From: Paraburkholderia ginsengisoli NBRC 100965
Lineage (GTDB): Bacteria > Pseudomonadota > Gammaproteobacteria > Burkholderiales > Burkholderiaceae
Direction: 5' to 3'
NCBI RefSeq assembly: GCF_000739735.1
Contig: NZ_BBJF01000005.1
Location: forward strand, 372,001-436,000
Length of the DNA stretch: 64,000 bases
Under the pieces are notes generated by a model. The model saw nothing but the letters and a program-made list of their open reading frames with translations. It was not told the origin of the DNA and searched no databases. The translations under genes were made by a program, and so were the position numbers. Of the stretch, positions 1 through 8,639 are shown one piece after another. The first letter of the stretch is position 1, and each line of letters starts with the position of its first letter.

Positions 1-2362
1 GCGCGGTGGTCGCGTTCCAGCGCCAGCGCACGCCGAACAGCGGCGCGTCGAGCAGCGCCTGAATCAGCAGACGCTCGGCGCTGTTCGAATGCAGATAGCG
101 CCATACGTCGTCGAGCACGAACGAGTGGCTGCCGGTCAGCGACAGCACGATCGCATCTTCGGTGGCGGCGGCCTGCAACTCGAAGTTGAAGGTCCGGCAA
201 AAACGCTTGCGCAGCGCGAGCCCCCACGCGCGATTCACGCGGCTGCCGAACGGCGCGTGAATCACGAGTTGCGTGCCGCCGGATTCGTCGAAGAAGCGTT
301 CCATCACCAGGGTGTTCTGCGTGGGCAGCACGCCGAGCGCCGCGCGGGCGCGGGCGAGATAGTCGACGATCTGGCGCGCGGCGGCTTCGTCGAGAGCGAG
401 GGTGTCGACCAGCCAGTCGATTGCGTGATCGAGGCGCGCGGGCATCGCTTCGGTGGCGGCGGTGGCGGCGGTGGCGGGCGCGGGTTCGAGCAGGCGCCCG
501 ATCTCCTCGCGCAAGCGCGCCACCGCGAACGACAACTCGTCGCTGCGCCCCGGCGCTTCGCCAAGCCAGAACGGAATATTCGGCGGCTGCCCCTGCGCGT
601 CCTCGACCCGCACGCGACCGCTTTCGATCCGTACGATCCGGTACGACGCATTGCCCAACTGGAACACGTCGCCCGCCAGACTCTCGACGGCGAAGTCCTC
701 GTTGACGGTGCCGATGTTGATCGCCTGCGGTTCGAGCACCACCGCGTAGTCCGCGTTCTCGGGAATCGTGCCGCCCGACGTGACGGCGACCAGCTTGCCG
801 CCGCGCCGGCCGCGCAGCGTGCCGCTCACGACGTCGCGATGCACGTACGCGCCGCGCGGACCGTTGCGGCTCGTGTAGCCCTCGGCGAGCATGCGCAGCA
901 CCGCGTCGTACTGCTCGCGCGTGAGGTCCGCGTAGGGCGCCGCACGCCGCATCATCGCGAACAGCGCGTCCTCGCTCCATTCGGCGCTCGATACTTCGGC
1001 GACGATCTGTTGCGCGAGCACGTCGAGCGGCGCGCGCGGAATGCGCAGCGCGTCGAGTTCGCCGCGTCGCACGCAATCGAGCAGCGCCGCGCATTCGATC
1101 AGATCGTCGCGCGAAGTCGGAAAAAGCCGCCCTTTGGGCATGCCGCCGACGTGATGGCCCGAACGTCCGACGCGTTGCAGGAACGGCGCGATCGCGCGCG
1201 GCGAACCCATCTGGCAGACCAGGTCGACATCGCCGATATCGATGCCGAGTTCCAGCGACGCGGTCGCGATCAGCACGCGCAACTCGCCGCGTTTCAACCG
1301 CTGCTCGGCGTCGAAGCGATGCTCTTTCGCGAGGCTGCCATGATGCGCGGCGACCGCGTCCTTGCCGAGCCGCTCGGTCAGATGACGCGCGACGCGCTCG
1401 GCCATGCGCCGCGTGTTGACGAACACGAGCGTGGTGCGGTGCATCGCGACGAGCTCGGCGACGCGATCGTAGACGCGTTCCCACACCTCGTTGGGCATCA
1501 CCGCTTCGAGCGGTACCGGCGGGATTTCAAGCGCGAGATCGCGCGCGCGAACGTGACCCACATCGACAATCGCGCAGTCGGCCGGGATGCCGCTGTCGAT
1601 GCCCGCGCCGCCGACCAGAAAGCGCGCCACCGCGCTCACCGGCTTTTGCGTCGCCGACAGGCCGATGCGCGGCAATCGCCGTTCGCAGAGCGAGTCCAGA
1701 CGTTCGAGGCTGAGCGCGAGATGGCTGCCGCGCTTGCTGCCCGCAAGCGCATGAATCTCGTCGACGATCACCGTGCGCACCGTCGCCAGCATGCGGCGGC
1801 CCGAGTCCGAGCCGAGCAGCACGTACAGCGATTCGGGCGTGGTCACCAGGATATGCGGCGCACGCTTCTTTAGCGCGTTGCGCTCCTGCTGCGTGGTGTC
1901 GCCGGTACGAACGGCCGTGCGGATCTCGAGCGGCGGCAGGCCGCGCGCGTCGAGTTCGGCTGCGATGCCTTGCAGCGGTATTTGCAGGTTCAGACGGATG
2001 TCGTTGGACAGCGCCTTTAGCGGCGAGACGTACACCACCAGCGTTTCGTCGGGCAACGCGCCGCCGTTGGCGAGGCCTTGCTGGACCAGATCGTCGAGCG
2101 CGGAGAGGAAGGCGGTGAGCGTCTTGCCCGAGCCTGTCGGCGCGGCCACCAGGGTCGAGCGGCCACGGCGAATCTGTGGCCACGCGGCCGCTTGCGCGTC
2201 GGTCGGGGCGGGGAAGGTCTTCAGAAACCAGCCGGCGACTGCCGGGTGGAAGTCGTCGAGCGCGCGGTGCGTCGGGGAGAGCGAAGCGAGGTCCGCGCTG
2301 GTGCCCGCTGCCGCTGAGTGGGCGGCCGGGTCCAGCGCGGCGGATGTCGTGGCCGAAGTCAT
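1..2362 (-). CDS. lhr: Lhr-family DEAD/DEAH-box ATP-dependent helicase (partial, C-terminus beyond window)
   Basis: This is a superfamily 2 DNA helicase of the Lhr type, presumably acting in DNA repair in the cytoplasm. Reading the minus strand from ATG 2362 gives about 787 open codons that leave the window. The nucleotide-binding motif APTGSGKT lies near residue 75, a DEIH box (VIVDEIHA) near 197, SATQKP shortly after, and a motif VI region with QRVGRSGH further on. The stretch [11 protein letters not shown] at the left edge is typical of the Lhr core, so an Lhr C-terminal part probably follows outside. The long plus-strand ORF over the same DNA is antisense and is not a gene. The upstream flank leads into the aldo/keto reductase promoter region. 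Confidence 0.92.
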   Translation of the reverse strand, partial: MTSATTSAALDPAAHSAAAGTSADLASLSPTHRALDDFHPAVAGWFLKTFPAPTDAQAAAWPQIRRGRSTLVAAPTGSGKTLTAFLSALDDLVQQGLANGGALPDETLVVYVSPLKALSNDIRLNLQIPLQGIAAELDARGLPPLEIRTAVRTGDTTQQERNALKKRAPHILVTTPESLYVLLGSDSGRRMLATVRTVIVDEIHALAGSKRGSHLALSLERLDSLCERRLPRIGLSATQKPVSAVARFLVGGAGIDSGIPADCAIVDVGHVRARDLALEIPPVPLEAVMPNEVWERVYDRVAELVAMHRTTLVFVNTRRMAERVARHLTERLGKDAVAAHHGSLAKEHRFDAEQRLKRGELRVLIATASLELGIDIGDVDLVCQMGSPRAIAPFLQRVGRSGHHVGGMPKGRLFPTSRDDLIECAALLDCVRRGELDALRIPRAPLDVLAQQIVAEVSSAEWSEDALFAMMRRAAPYADLTREQYDAVLRMLAEGYTSRNGPRGAYVHRDVVSGTLRGRRGGKLVAVTSGGTIPENADYAVVLEPQAINIGTVNEDFAVESLAGDVFQLGNASYRIVRIESGRVRVEDAQGQPPNIPFWLGEAPGRSDELSFAVARLREEIGRLLEPAPATAATAATEAMPARLDHAIDWLVDTLALDEAAARQIVDYLARARAALGVLPTQNTLVMERFFDESGGTQLVIHAPFGSRVNRAWGLALRKRFCRTFNFELQAAATEDAIVLSLTGSHSFVLDDVWRYLHSNSAERLLIQALLDAPLFGVRWRWNATTA

Positions 2363-2778
2363 GCTGACGTAGATGGGGGCGGGGCGTGCCATATCCAGAG
2401 GGCGGCGAAAACGGCGGGCCGGTAGCGAAGCAGCGGTCAGTCTGGCAGGTTTTTGCGCGCTTTGCCGAGGGGTTTCGCGCCGATCTCGCGCTGGCCTCGC
2501 GTTGTCGAGCTGTCGGTCACACCGTGGTGATCTGCTCACAGGAACCGTGCGTGCGCGGCAAATTTTGCCGTGGATGCCGAGCCGCATCGCTTGATCCGCG
2601 CGCTGTTTTCGCTGCATGACCAAGGCTCGCATCGGCATCGCGCGAATCATAAGCAGTCTGAAAAAATCGACACGCGGGGCGGCTCGTCACACGTCGATGC
2701 ACGTCCTGCCAGATCCCGTCAATTGCAGTACTCTCTACGCCTCACCCCCTTCACGAATGCAAAGATGGAGCGTCGACG
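2363..2778. other. Intergenic region between lhr and the split aldo/keto reductase gene
   Basis: These 416 bases lie between two divergent genes and should hold both promoters. No convincing coding potential is seen. The only clear structure is a perfect 7+1+7 palindrome, CGGCAAA-T-TTTGCCG, at 2556-2570, of unknown role. Confidence 0.5.
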
Positions 2779-2823
2779 ATGCGATACAACCAGCTTGGCC
2801 GTACCGGTGTGTTTGTTTCGGAA
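2779..2823 (+). pseudogene. 5' fragment of aldo/keto reductase, cut off by prophage remnant
   Basis: ATG 2779 opens MRYNQLGRTGVFVSE, the usual N-terminal beta-strand of an aldo/keto reductase. Homology stops at 2823, the last base of a 12-bp direct repeat (TTTGTTTCGGAA) that recurs at 5407-5418. There the reading frame resumes as FVSELCLGTMTFGG. The fragment reads on into the insert for about 45 unrelated codons before a stop. The original promoter and start codon are therefore separated from the catalytic part by 2.6 kb. Confidence 0.85.
2812..2823 (+). repeat. Left core-type attachment repeat (attL core)
   Basis: The sequence TTTGTTTCGGAA is identical to 5407-5418. It encodes FVSE in the host gene on both sides. 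The flanking bases differ (g before and a after on the left; a before and c after on the right), which fixes the repeat at 12 bp. Confidence 0.85.
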
Positions 2824-2861
2824 ATGAACTTCGCCCGGCAAACCCTTGCTGGGCGTACCGT

Positions 2862-2891
2862 GTTCAAAACTTGTTCAAAATGCGTTCAAAA
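2862..2891 (+). promoter_or_regulatory. Three tandem integrase arm-type sites (GTTCAAAA)
   Basis: GTTCAAAA occurs at 2862-2869, 2873-2880 and 2884-2891, each start 11 bp from the last and so on about the same face of the helix. A fourth copy lies at 5281-5288 near the other end. Short repeats flanking the core, next to int, are typical of lambda-family attachment sites, where the integrase N-terminal domain binds. This role is inferred. Confidence 0.6.
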
Positions 2892-2892
2892 C

Positions 2893-3694
2893 TCACGCGC
2901 TGATCTTCACGCGGATCGGCTCAATTCCGCGGCTGTTGGCATATAGATCGGCTGCTGTTTCCGTCATGTGGCCAAGCAGGGCTTTCGTGTCGACACCGCC
3001 CTGTTTTTCGTAAAGCCGCTTCGCGAGACTGCGCAGTTCGTGAAAGCTCGGCGCATCGTCTCCAGTGATTCCGGCAAGCGTCCGCGCCTCCGCGAATGCT
3101 CTGGTGAGAGAGTCGATCTTCACCGGCTGACCGCTCTTGGCGCCGCCTTGATTGCGCACGTGGTGGATCAGATATTTGCTGACGACGCCGGTCGATTTGC
3201 ATCGCGCTATGACATCTGCGAGCGACATGCCTATCGCGTCCATCCGAAGCGCGGTAGGGATGTCGATGTAGACCTTCGTCTTTTTGCGGAACGCCGTCGC
3301 TATACCGTCTTTCACTGAAGCGCGCTCCCAGCGCGCGCACGTCGATCGGTCCTGCCCAGATACCAGCGCGAGCAGCATGGCGTTCTGAAGCCAGTCGTTC
3401 ACCTGCGGTGCTTTCTCGAAGATCGTGTTGAATTCCTCGATGCCGCGGAGCCGGCGACGCGTCACCGTGATTTCTTCCTGCTCAGTGTTGGCGGCCGGAT
3501 TGCTAGACATCCAGCCAAGTGCCGCGCCGCGCTTGCATACCGCTAGCATGCGCGAGCGCAAGTTCCTCGCCCACGGTGCCTTGCCGGAATCGATCAGATC
3601 TTCCAGCATGTCCGCGACGTGCTTCGTAGTCAGGTCGGCGCATGCCACCGACCCGATTTTTTTCGCTATGTGCGCGTCGTAGTATTTGCGACTG
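2893..3694 (-). pseudogene. int: Lambda-type tyrosine recombinase (integrase), N-terminally truncated
   Basis: The minus-strand frame ends at 2893 and encodes a lambda-Int-like catalytic domain: an Arg box (GQDRSTCARW), HELRSLAKRLYEKQ, LLGHMTETAADLY with the likely nucleophile Tyr, and a short tail (IEPIRVKISA). The core-binding domain begins around STIRSRKYYDAHIAKKIG near 3690. The arm-binding N-terminal domain of about 60-70 residues is absent. Upstream the frame stays open to 4017, but only as antisense of the spanin-like gene. The upper end given here is where homology appears to stop. The enzyme is probably inactive for integration, although its catalytic residues remain. Confidence 0.8.
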
Positions 3695-3719
3695 CGGATA
3701 GTGCTGTCCGCGCCCTTGA

Positions 3720-4013
3720 CCGGCATCCGTTGCCGGCGGCGCTCTCGTGGCGGTCGTCGCTGCGTGGTTCCACGGGAAATCCACCGGCCAGACGAAGGCG
3801 CAGGACGAAGCCAAGGCGGCAATCGGTGCGGCTCAGTCGCAGACCGTCGCGGCGCAGCAGCAGGCAGCGCAGGCAGCGGCCGACGCTGAGCAGGCGCAGA
3901 AGTCATTGCAGGACGTGCAGAACGCGTCGCAGGCGCACGCCGAAGCACAGCAGATTCCCGACAATCAGCTCGACGCCGAACTCGAGCAGATCGGCGCGCT
4001 TCGAAAGGACTGA
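3720..4013 (+). pseudogene. Truncated Rz-like (i-spanin) phage lysis protein
   Basis: The frame opens after a stop at 3717-3719 and reads PASVAGGALVAVVAAWFHGK, the end of a transmembrane segment. An Ala/Gln-rich coiled-coil region follows (QSQTVAAQQQAAQAAADAE). The nearest start is GTG 3747, which would cut the membrane segment. A membrane anchor plus coiled coil directly ahead of a tiny lipoprotein gene is the arrangement of phage Rz/Rz1 spanins. The 5' end is missing at the same point where the divergent integrase loses its own 5' end, pointing to a single deletion. Sequence identity of spanins is low, so the call rests on architecture. Confidence 0.55.
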
Positions 4014-4015
4014 CC

Positions 4016-4228
4016 ATGCGATACCTGCTGCCGCTACTCTTGCTCGCCGGTTGCGGTACCCCTGCGAAGCCCGAGCCGACTCAGACGGTCTACATCACGC
4101 GCACCGTCAAGGATTGCTCGTGGTTACCGCACATGACCGCGAGCGTATCGGATACACCGGAGACGAAACGCGAAATCATCGGCTACGAGATCGCGCGTCG
4201 GAAGAACTGCCCGAAAGAGACGCAGTGA
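4016..4228 (+). CDS. Small phage lipoprotein, Rz1-like (o-spanin)
   Basis: The 70-residue product starts MRYLLPLLLLAGCGTP, a signal peptide with lipobox LAGC, so the mature protein would be an outer-membrane lipoprotein beginning at Cys13. The rest (QTVYITRTVKDCSWLP, then a charged C-terminus) resembles lysis-associated lipoproteins of Burkholderia phages. It starts 3 bp after the stop of the Rz-like gene, as expected for a spanin pair. In phages the partner complex fuses inner and outer membranes at lysis. Here it is probably a silent relic. Confidence 0.6.
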   Translation: MRYLLPLLLLAGCGTPAKPEPTQTVYITRTVKDCSWLPHMTASVSDTPETKREIIGYEIARRKNCPKETQ

Positions 4229-4234
4229 GGAAGT

Positions 4235-4948
4235 TCAAGCTCTCAGAATATCGCGCACGCCAAAGACGCGCGGTTCGAACGGCTTCAACCGGGATTTGAT
4301 GTCGAGGAATTCATTGGCGAACCGCTCTGGTTCGTCAAAGGGCAACCCCTTCAAGTCCCAATATGCGTAATTCCACCACTCGGTTTCGAGCAGCAGCTCG
4401 ATAACCTTGTCGCTAAACCGGTTCTTGACGACCTTCGCGGGCACTCCGGCCACCATCGAGTAAGGCGGCACATCCTTTGTCACGATCGCGCCAGCCGCAA
4501 TGACGGATCCGGTTCCGATCTTTACACCGCCTTTGATGCGCGCGCCTGATCCAATCCAGCAATCGTGGCCGATTTCGATAGGTCCGTATCGGTCATCGTA
4601 CGGAATGTGCACGTCCCAATCTGAACCGTTTCGCCGCGCGATCTCACGCCAGTCGCCGCCATCAAAGAGAAATGGATGGCCACTGACGAAGTGCAGAGGG
4701 TGGGAGTTGCCAAGGTCGGTGATGCCGTAGGCGATCGAGCAGTAACGGCCGACCTTGGTATCAAAGGGAAGGTGGGAAAACGAATAGCTGAATGCGCCGC
4801 ATGTGACTAGGTGGTCGTTCTTGACAGAACTGAATTCCTCCAGCTCGATCAGACCTTCCCACTTCAGGATATTTTGCTTCGGATCCAGCGCGATATTGCA
4901 ACGCTCGAAACGCTCTCTGATTTCGTTGTGTAGGTGAATGACTTCCAT
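4235..4948 (-). CDS. Left-handed beta-helix (hexapeptide-repeat) acetyltransferase
   Basis: The 237-residue protein resembles xenobiotic/O-antigen-type acetyltransferases (CatB/VatD-like). It has an N-terminal part with [18 protein letters not shown], then hexapeptide repeats [20 protein letters not shown] and [20 protein letters not shown], and the closing signature [20 protein letters not shown] 4948 is preceded by a GGGGAA ribosome site. Such enzymes transfer acetyl groups from acetyl-CoA to sugars or drugs. Within a prophage it may be cargo that modified the host surface, but no substrate can be read from the sequence. It lies convergent to the lipoprotein gene, 6 bp away. Confidence 0.8.
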   Translation of the reverse strand: MEVIHLHNEIRERFERCNIALDPKQNILKWEGLIELEEFSSVKNDHLVTCGAFSYSFSHLPFDTKVGRYCSIAYGITDLGNSHPLHFVSGHPFLFDGGDWREIARRNGSDWDVHIPYDDRYGPIEIGHDCWIGSGARIKGGVKIGTGSVIAAGAIVTKDVPPYSMVAGVPAKVVKNRFSDKVIELLLETEWWNYAYWDLKGLPFDEPERFANEFLDIKSRLKPFEPRVFGVRDILRA

Positions 4949-5047
4949 GTGGCTTGGTTCCCCAGTCGTTTTTATGGGCGGCAGTATAACTGGTCGCGCA
5001 CTCTGGGCGAGCAGACCGCTTCTGGCTCGCGAGGTTAGAATTCCAGG

Positions 5048-5269
5048 ATGGAATCCGAGAACGCAACCGAATACCTGCTGGAGCGCGCGGCCATCATGGA
5101 ATTCGACGGCGGCCTGAAACGGTACGAGGCCGAGTATTTCGCGATCGTCGCGACGTGGCGGTTTTGCTACCGGACCGGCGCGCGCGAGCCAGAATCGCTG
5201 AACTACAAATACCACTCCCGGGGCTTCACAGGAGATGAGCCGCGCGAGCCGGGCGAGAGAAAAGAGTAA
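5048..5269 (+). CDS. Small hypothetical phage protein
   Basis: The 73-residue product begins [22 protein letters not shown] and contains a [19 protein letters not shown] segment. It resembles short uncharacterised proteins encoded by Burkholderia-type phages, but no domain is recognised. A purine-rich GAGG lies upstream of ATG 5048. It is the last gene before the right end of the prophage remnant. Its function is unknown. Confidence 0.45.
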   Translation: MESENATEYLLERAAIMEFDGGLKRYEAEYFAIVATWRFCYRTGAREPESLNYKYHSRGFTGDEPREPGERKE

Positions 5270-5280
5270 CTCCGGATGCT

Positions 5281-5365
5281 GTTCAAAACCCTGCGTAAGT
5301 GCTTGATTTATATGTGACGCATCAGGTTGTTTTCGCCGCTATTTTTTAGGCTAATTTCAAGCCTA
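5281..5365. promoter_or_regulatory. Right-end recombination region: arm-type site and inverted repeat
   Basis: A fourth GTTCAAAA copy lies at 5281-5288. An AT-rich tract and a 6-bp inverted repeat (TAGGCT at 5347-5352, AGCCTA at 5360-5365) follow before the right core repeat. The layout resembles the P' arm of a lambda-type attachment site. The inverted repeat could also be a residual terminator. Confidence 0.45.
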
Positions 5366-5406
5366 TCTGACTGTTTTTATTCCCAAAAATCAGGCCAATC
5401 GGGTTA

Positions 5407-5418
5407 TTTGTTTCGGAA
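5407..5418 (+). repeat. Right core-type attachment repeat (attR core)
   Basis: This is the second exact copy of TTTGTTTCGGAA. The host aldo/keto reductase frame resumes through it (FVSELCLGTM). Confidence 0.85.
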
Positions 5419-6423
5419 CTATGTCTCGGCACGATGACCTTCGGCGGCGGAGGAGGCATCTGGAAGCAGATCGGCGATCTGCAGCAGGGCGACGCGGAGC
5501 GGCTGGTCGGCCGGGCGCTCGACGCGGGCATAAATTTCATCGACACGGCCGACGTGTATGCGGATGGCCTGTCCGAACAGATCACCGGTCAGGCGCTGAA
5601 GAACCTCAAGGTGCCACGCGACAAGGTCGTGGTGGCAACCAAAGTCTTCGGCCAGAGCGGCGAGTTTCCGAATGCGCGCGGCGCTTCGCGGTATCACATC
5701 ATCGACGGTGTGAAGGCAAGTTTGAAGCGCCTGCAACTCGATCACGTCGACCTCTACCAGATCCACGGTTTCGATCCGGCCACGCCGATCGAAGAAACCG
5801 TGCGCGCGCTCGACACGCTCGTGCAGCACGGTCATGTGCGCTATGTCGGCGTGTCGAACTGGGCCGCGTGGCAGATCGTGAAAGCGCTCGGCATCGCGGA
5901 GCGCCTCGGACTCGCGCGTTTCGAAACGCTGCAGGCGTACTACACCCTCGCGGGCCGCGACCTCGAACGCGAACTCGTGCCGATGCTGCACAGCGAAGGC
6001 CTCGGGCTGATGGTATGGAGTCCGCTGGCGGGCGGTTTGCTGAGCGGCAAATATGGCCGCGAGCAGCAGGGCGAAGCAGGCAGCCGGCGCACGAGTTTCG
6101 ATTTTCCGCCGGTCGATCGCGAGCGTGCGTATGACTGCATCGACGTGATGCGGGAGATTGCCGGGGCGAAGCAGGTATCGGTCGCGCAGATCGCGCTGGC
6201 GTGGCTGCTGCATCAGCGCGTGGTGAGCTCGGTGATCGTCGGCGCGAAGAAGGTCGAGCAACTGGATGACAACATCGCGGCGACCGGCGTGACGCTCAGC
6301 GCGGAAGAGCTTGCGAAGCTCGATCAGGTCAGCGCGTTGCCCGCCGAGTATCCTGGCTGGATGCTGGAGCGTCAGGGGGAAGGGCGTCGCGAGCAGTTGG
6401 CGGGGAGCCGGCGCGCGGGGTAG
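5407..6423 (+). pseudogene. Aldo/keto reductase, 3' fragment lacking the native start
   Basis: This fragment encodes almost the whole (beta/alpha)8 aldo/keto reductase. Candidate catalytic residues are the Asp and Tyr in FIDTADVYADG, Lys in VVVATKVFG and His in LYQIHGFD. The segment VGVSNWAAW and the C-terminal cofactor region SSVIVGAKKVEQLDDN are also present. Only the first 11 codons lie on the far side of the prophage remnant. The nearest ATG (5434, MTFGGGGG) would drop the first beta-strand, and no good ribosome site precedes it. The frame is otherwise intact, so disruption looks recent. If made from ATG 5434, the protein might be unstable. Confidence 0.85.
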
Positions 6424-6525
6424 GTACGGGGCTGTGATGAGCGGGGCGTGGTGGTTCGCGTCACACGCTGCATGCCGAACCCTCGGCGGCCGGCGTGGCA
6501 CGCTGACCTCGCGCCCCGCGCCAAA

Positions 6526-6894
6526 TCAAACCGCTGCTTCGCTTGCCTTGTTCGCGTCGGCCGTATAAGCGGCGACCGCGTCCATCGTGCGAGCCGAGTA
6601 GACCATCGTCGCACCCGCGTTCATCGCCACCGCGACGCCCAGCGCCTCGGCGATTTCCTCGCGCGTCGCGCCGTGCTTCAACGCTTCGGCCGTGTGCACG
6701 GTGATACAGCCGTCACAACGCAGGCTGACCGCGACCGCGAGCGAAATCAGCTCGCGCGTTTTGGCGCCGAGCAGGTCGGCTTTCTGACCGGCGTTCGACA
6801 TCGTCTGATAGGCCTTCACGGTGTCCGGCGACAACTTCGCCATCTCGCCGATGCGGCCGAACAGTGCTTTGCGGTAATCGATCCAGTTCAACAT
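6526..6894 (-). CDS. Carboxymuconolactone decarboxylase / AhpD-like protein
   Basis: The 122-residue protein has the AhpD-like fold signature. It reads ELISLAVAVSLRCDGCITVHTAEALKHGA, with the CxxC pair and downstream His expected of AhpD-type alkylhydroperoxidases. The start at 6894 is preceded by AAGGAG. A longer in-frame ORF exists but lacks homology upstream. The family includes peroxidases and decarboxylases, and the CxxC-xxxH arrangement favours a redox role. It is divergent from the AraC regulator at 7012, which probably controls it. Confidence 0.88.
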   Translation of the reverse strand: MLNWIDYRKALFGRIGEMAKLSPDTVKAYQTMSNAGQKADLLGAKTRELISLAVAVSLRCDGCITVHTAEALKHGATREEIAEALGVAVAMNAGATMVYSARTMDAVAAYTADANKASEAAV

Positions 6895-7011
6895 GGCAGT
6901 GCTCCTTGGTCTCGCGCGCGTCGGCAGGTGCCGGCGTCGTGGGACAAAGTATTGCGCTGCCCGGCGATATCCTGAATACTCGCCTCGCTCAACTTTTAGC
7001 GCGATCGTCTC

Positions 7012-7989
7012 ATGGACACCCTCAGCCGATTGCTGGACCTCGCGAGGCCGCAAGCCAGCCTCGATCTGCGCTGCCTGCTCTCGGGGGCGTTCGACATCGA
7101 TCATGCGCCGATGGAAGCGGGCATCGCGCCGTTTCATCTGGTGCTCGGCGGCGCATGCGTGATCGAGACCGTCGACGGCGCGCAGGTAGCGTTGCAGGCG
7201 GGCGACTTCATGCTGTTCCCGCGCGGCGCCGCGCACCGCGTGCGCGACGTGCAGCGCTCGGCGGGTGGCGCGCCGGTGACGCTGGGCGATGACGGCATGC
7301 TGCCTGTGCGGCGCAACGATGGACGCGATGCCGGCAATAACAGCGGCACCGACAACGGCAACCCCGCCCCCGCCGGCGTCGACCTCCTCTGCGGCCGCTT
7401 CGTCTATGCGCCCGGACCGTCGGCATTGCTGTTGAACGCGTTGCCCGACCCATTGCATGTATCGCTAGAGGGTGCGCGAACTGTCGGCGCATTGCAGACG
7501 ATGATCGGCCTGATGCGCAATGAAGCGGCGCGGCGTCAGCCGGGCGCGCTCGCGATCGTCACCGCGATGAGCCAGGCGTTGTTCGCGATGGCGTTGCGCG
7601 TGCACGGCGAGCGCAATGCGGCGAGCGCCGGCGTGCTGGCGCTGCTCGCCGACGCACGCCTCGGTGCCTCCGTGCAGGGCATGCTGAGTGCGCCGGAGCG
7701 CGCATGGACAATCGCGCAACTCGGCGACCTCGCAGCGATGTCGCGCGCTACCTACGCGCGCCGCTTCAACGAACGCGCGGGCATAACCGTGATGGACTTC
7801 CTCACGCAGATTCGCATGACTCTCGCGTGCGATCTGCTGCGGCGCACGCAACGCAGCGCGGCGGAGATCGGCGAAGCGGTCGGTTATCAATCGGAGGCCG
7901 CGTTCGGCAAGGCGTTCGCGCAGAGCGTCGGCGTGACGCCGGGGCGCTACCGGCGTCGGCCGCAACAGGACGACGTGCCGGACAGCTAG
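7012..7989 (+). CDS. AraC-family regulator with N-terminal cupin domain
   Basis: The 325-residue transcription factor has an N-terminal cupin (residues about 1-180; FHLVLGGACVIETVDG, ALQAGDFMLFPRG) and a C-terminal AraC double helix-turn-helix (WTIAQLGDLAAMSRATYARRF, then RSAAEIGEAVGYQSEAAFGKAF). This is the cupin_6/AraC architecture often found next to AhpD-like or small oxidoreductase genes. It is divergent from the AhpD-like gene with a 117-bp shared promoter region. Its last 4 bp overlap the convergent FUSC gene. The ligand is unknown. Confidence 0.9.
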   Translation: MDTLSRLLDLARPQASLDLRCLLSGAFDIDHAPMEAGIAPFHLVLGGACVIETVDGAQVALQAGDFMLFPRGAAHRVRDVQRSAGGAPVTLGDDGMLPVRRNDGRDAGNNSGTDNGNPAPAGVDLLCGRFVYAPGPSALLLNALPDPLHVSLEGARTVGALQTMIGLMRNEAARRQPGALAIVTAMSQALFAMALRVHGERNAASAGVLALLADARLGASVQGMLSAPERAWTIAQLGDLAAMSRATYARRFNERAGITVMDFLTQIRMTLACDLLRRTQRSAAEIGEAVGYQSEAAFGKAFAQSVGVTPGRYRRRPQQDDVPDS

Positions 7990-8558
7990 TTTGACGCGTC
8001 GGGCTTGCCGAGCCAGCGCTGCTCGACTTGCGCCATCAGCCAGGCCACCAGCAGCGCGCAGATCGTGCCGATCGTCACTTCGCCGAGCCGCAGCAACGCT
8101 TTATCCCACGCGGGTCCCATGCCCGGCACGAGCAGCATGATGGTCGCGGTGATGCCGCCCAGCCGTGCCGCGCTGCCCACGTTGACGATCCAGCAGATCA
8201 CGATCGCCGCCGCCACCGTGGCCGCATAGGCGGCGAAGTGCCCCGCGCCGAGCAGCGCGCCCGCGAGACCGCAGATGCCGCCGACCATCGCGCCGATGAA
8301 CTGATCGCGCGACAGCTTGCGGGTGTCGATATAGCTGTGCTGGCTGACCGCGATCGCGGTGATCGCCGCCCAGAACGCCTGCTCGGTATGCAGCGCGCGG
8401 CCGATCCCGAACGCGAGGCTCGCGCCGGCGACCGCCTGCACGGCCATGAAGCCGCCTTCGATCAGCCGCTCGGCGAGCGGCAGTGCCTTGAGAAAAGCAA
8501 ACAGCGAGTTGGCCGCACTGGCCCGTTCGGTGCGTCGTCGGTCGTCGGGAGGGGTCAT
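7986..8558 (-). CDS. FUSC-family integral membrane protein
   Basis: The 190-residue protein has several hydrophobic helices and the FUSC/aromatic-acid-exporter pattern, including FWAAITAIAVSQHSYIDTRKL, IGAMVGGICGLAGALLGAG and TIMLLVPGMG. It is about the size of one FUSC membrane half and lacks the large cytosolic domain of AaeB-type pumps. It is probably an inner-membrane exporter component or orphan membrane protein. It lies convergent with the AraC gene. Confidence 0.75.
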   Translation of the reverse strand: MTPPDDRRRTERASAANSLFAFLKALPLAERLIEGGFMAVQAVAGASLAFGIGRALHTEQAFWAAITAIAVSQHSYIDTRKLSRDQFIGAMVGGICGLAGALLGAGHFAAYAATVAAAIVICWIVNVGSAARLGGITATIMLLVPGMGPAWDKALLRLGEVTIGTICALLVAWLMAQVEQRWLGKPDASN

Positions 8559-8639
8559 CGAAAGGAAGCGCCTTGTTGCGGCAAGAGGGTCCCGTATTCT
8601 AGCGACTCCTCTTTGCGCGGGAGCGGATTGCGCCCATGA

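Larger units (their letters stand above)
2812..5418. mobile_element. Degenerate lambda-type prophage remnant inserted in an aldo/keto reductase gene
   Basis: The insert is bounded by exact 12-bp copies of TTTGTTTCGGAA (2812-2823 and 5407-5418), read here as attL and attR core sequences. Removing one copy and the DNA between restores an intact 349-residue aldo/keto reductase frame. Inside are a truncated integrase next to the left end, a truncated Rz-like gene, an Rz1-like lipoprotein gene, an acetyltransferase and a small phage-like ORF. Replication, packaging, head and tail genes are absent, so the element has been reduced by deletion. AT-rich stretches near both ends contrast with the flanking DNA. 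Confidence 0.85.

Noticed and set aside
304..651. Minus-strand ORF with a run of prolines
   Set aside because: Off-frame translation of an Ala/Thr-rich GC repeat inside lhr.
89..1873. 594-codon plus-strand ORF
   Set aside because: It is antisense to the Lhr helicase, which has clear motifs on the minus strand; the ORF is His/Arg-rich and shows no homology.
2556..2570. Palindrome CGGCAAA-T-TTTGCCG as an operator
   Set aside because: It is perfect but isolated, with no nearby promoter match or known regulator; kept only as a note.
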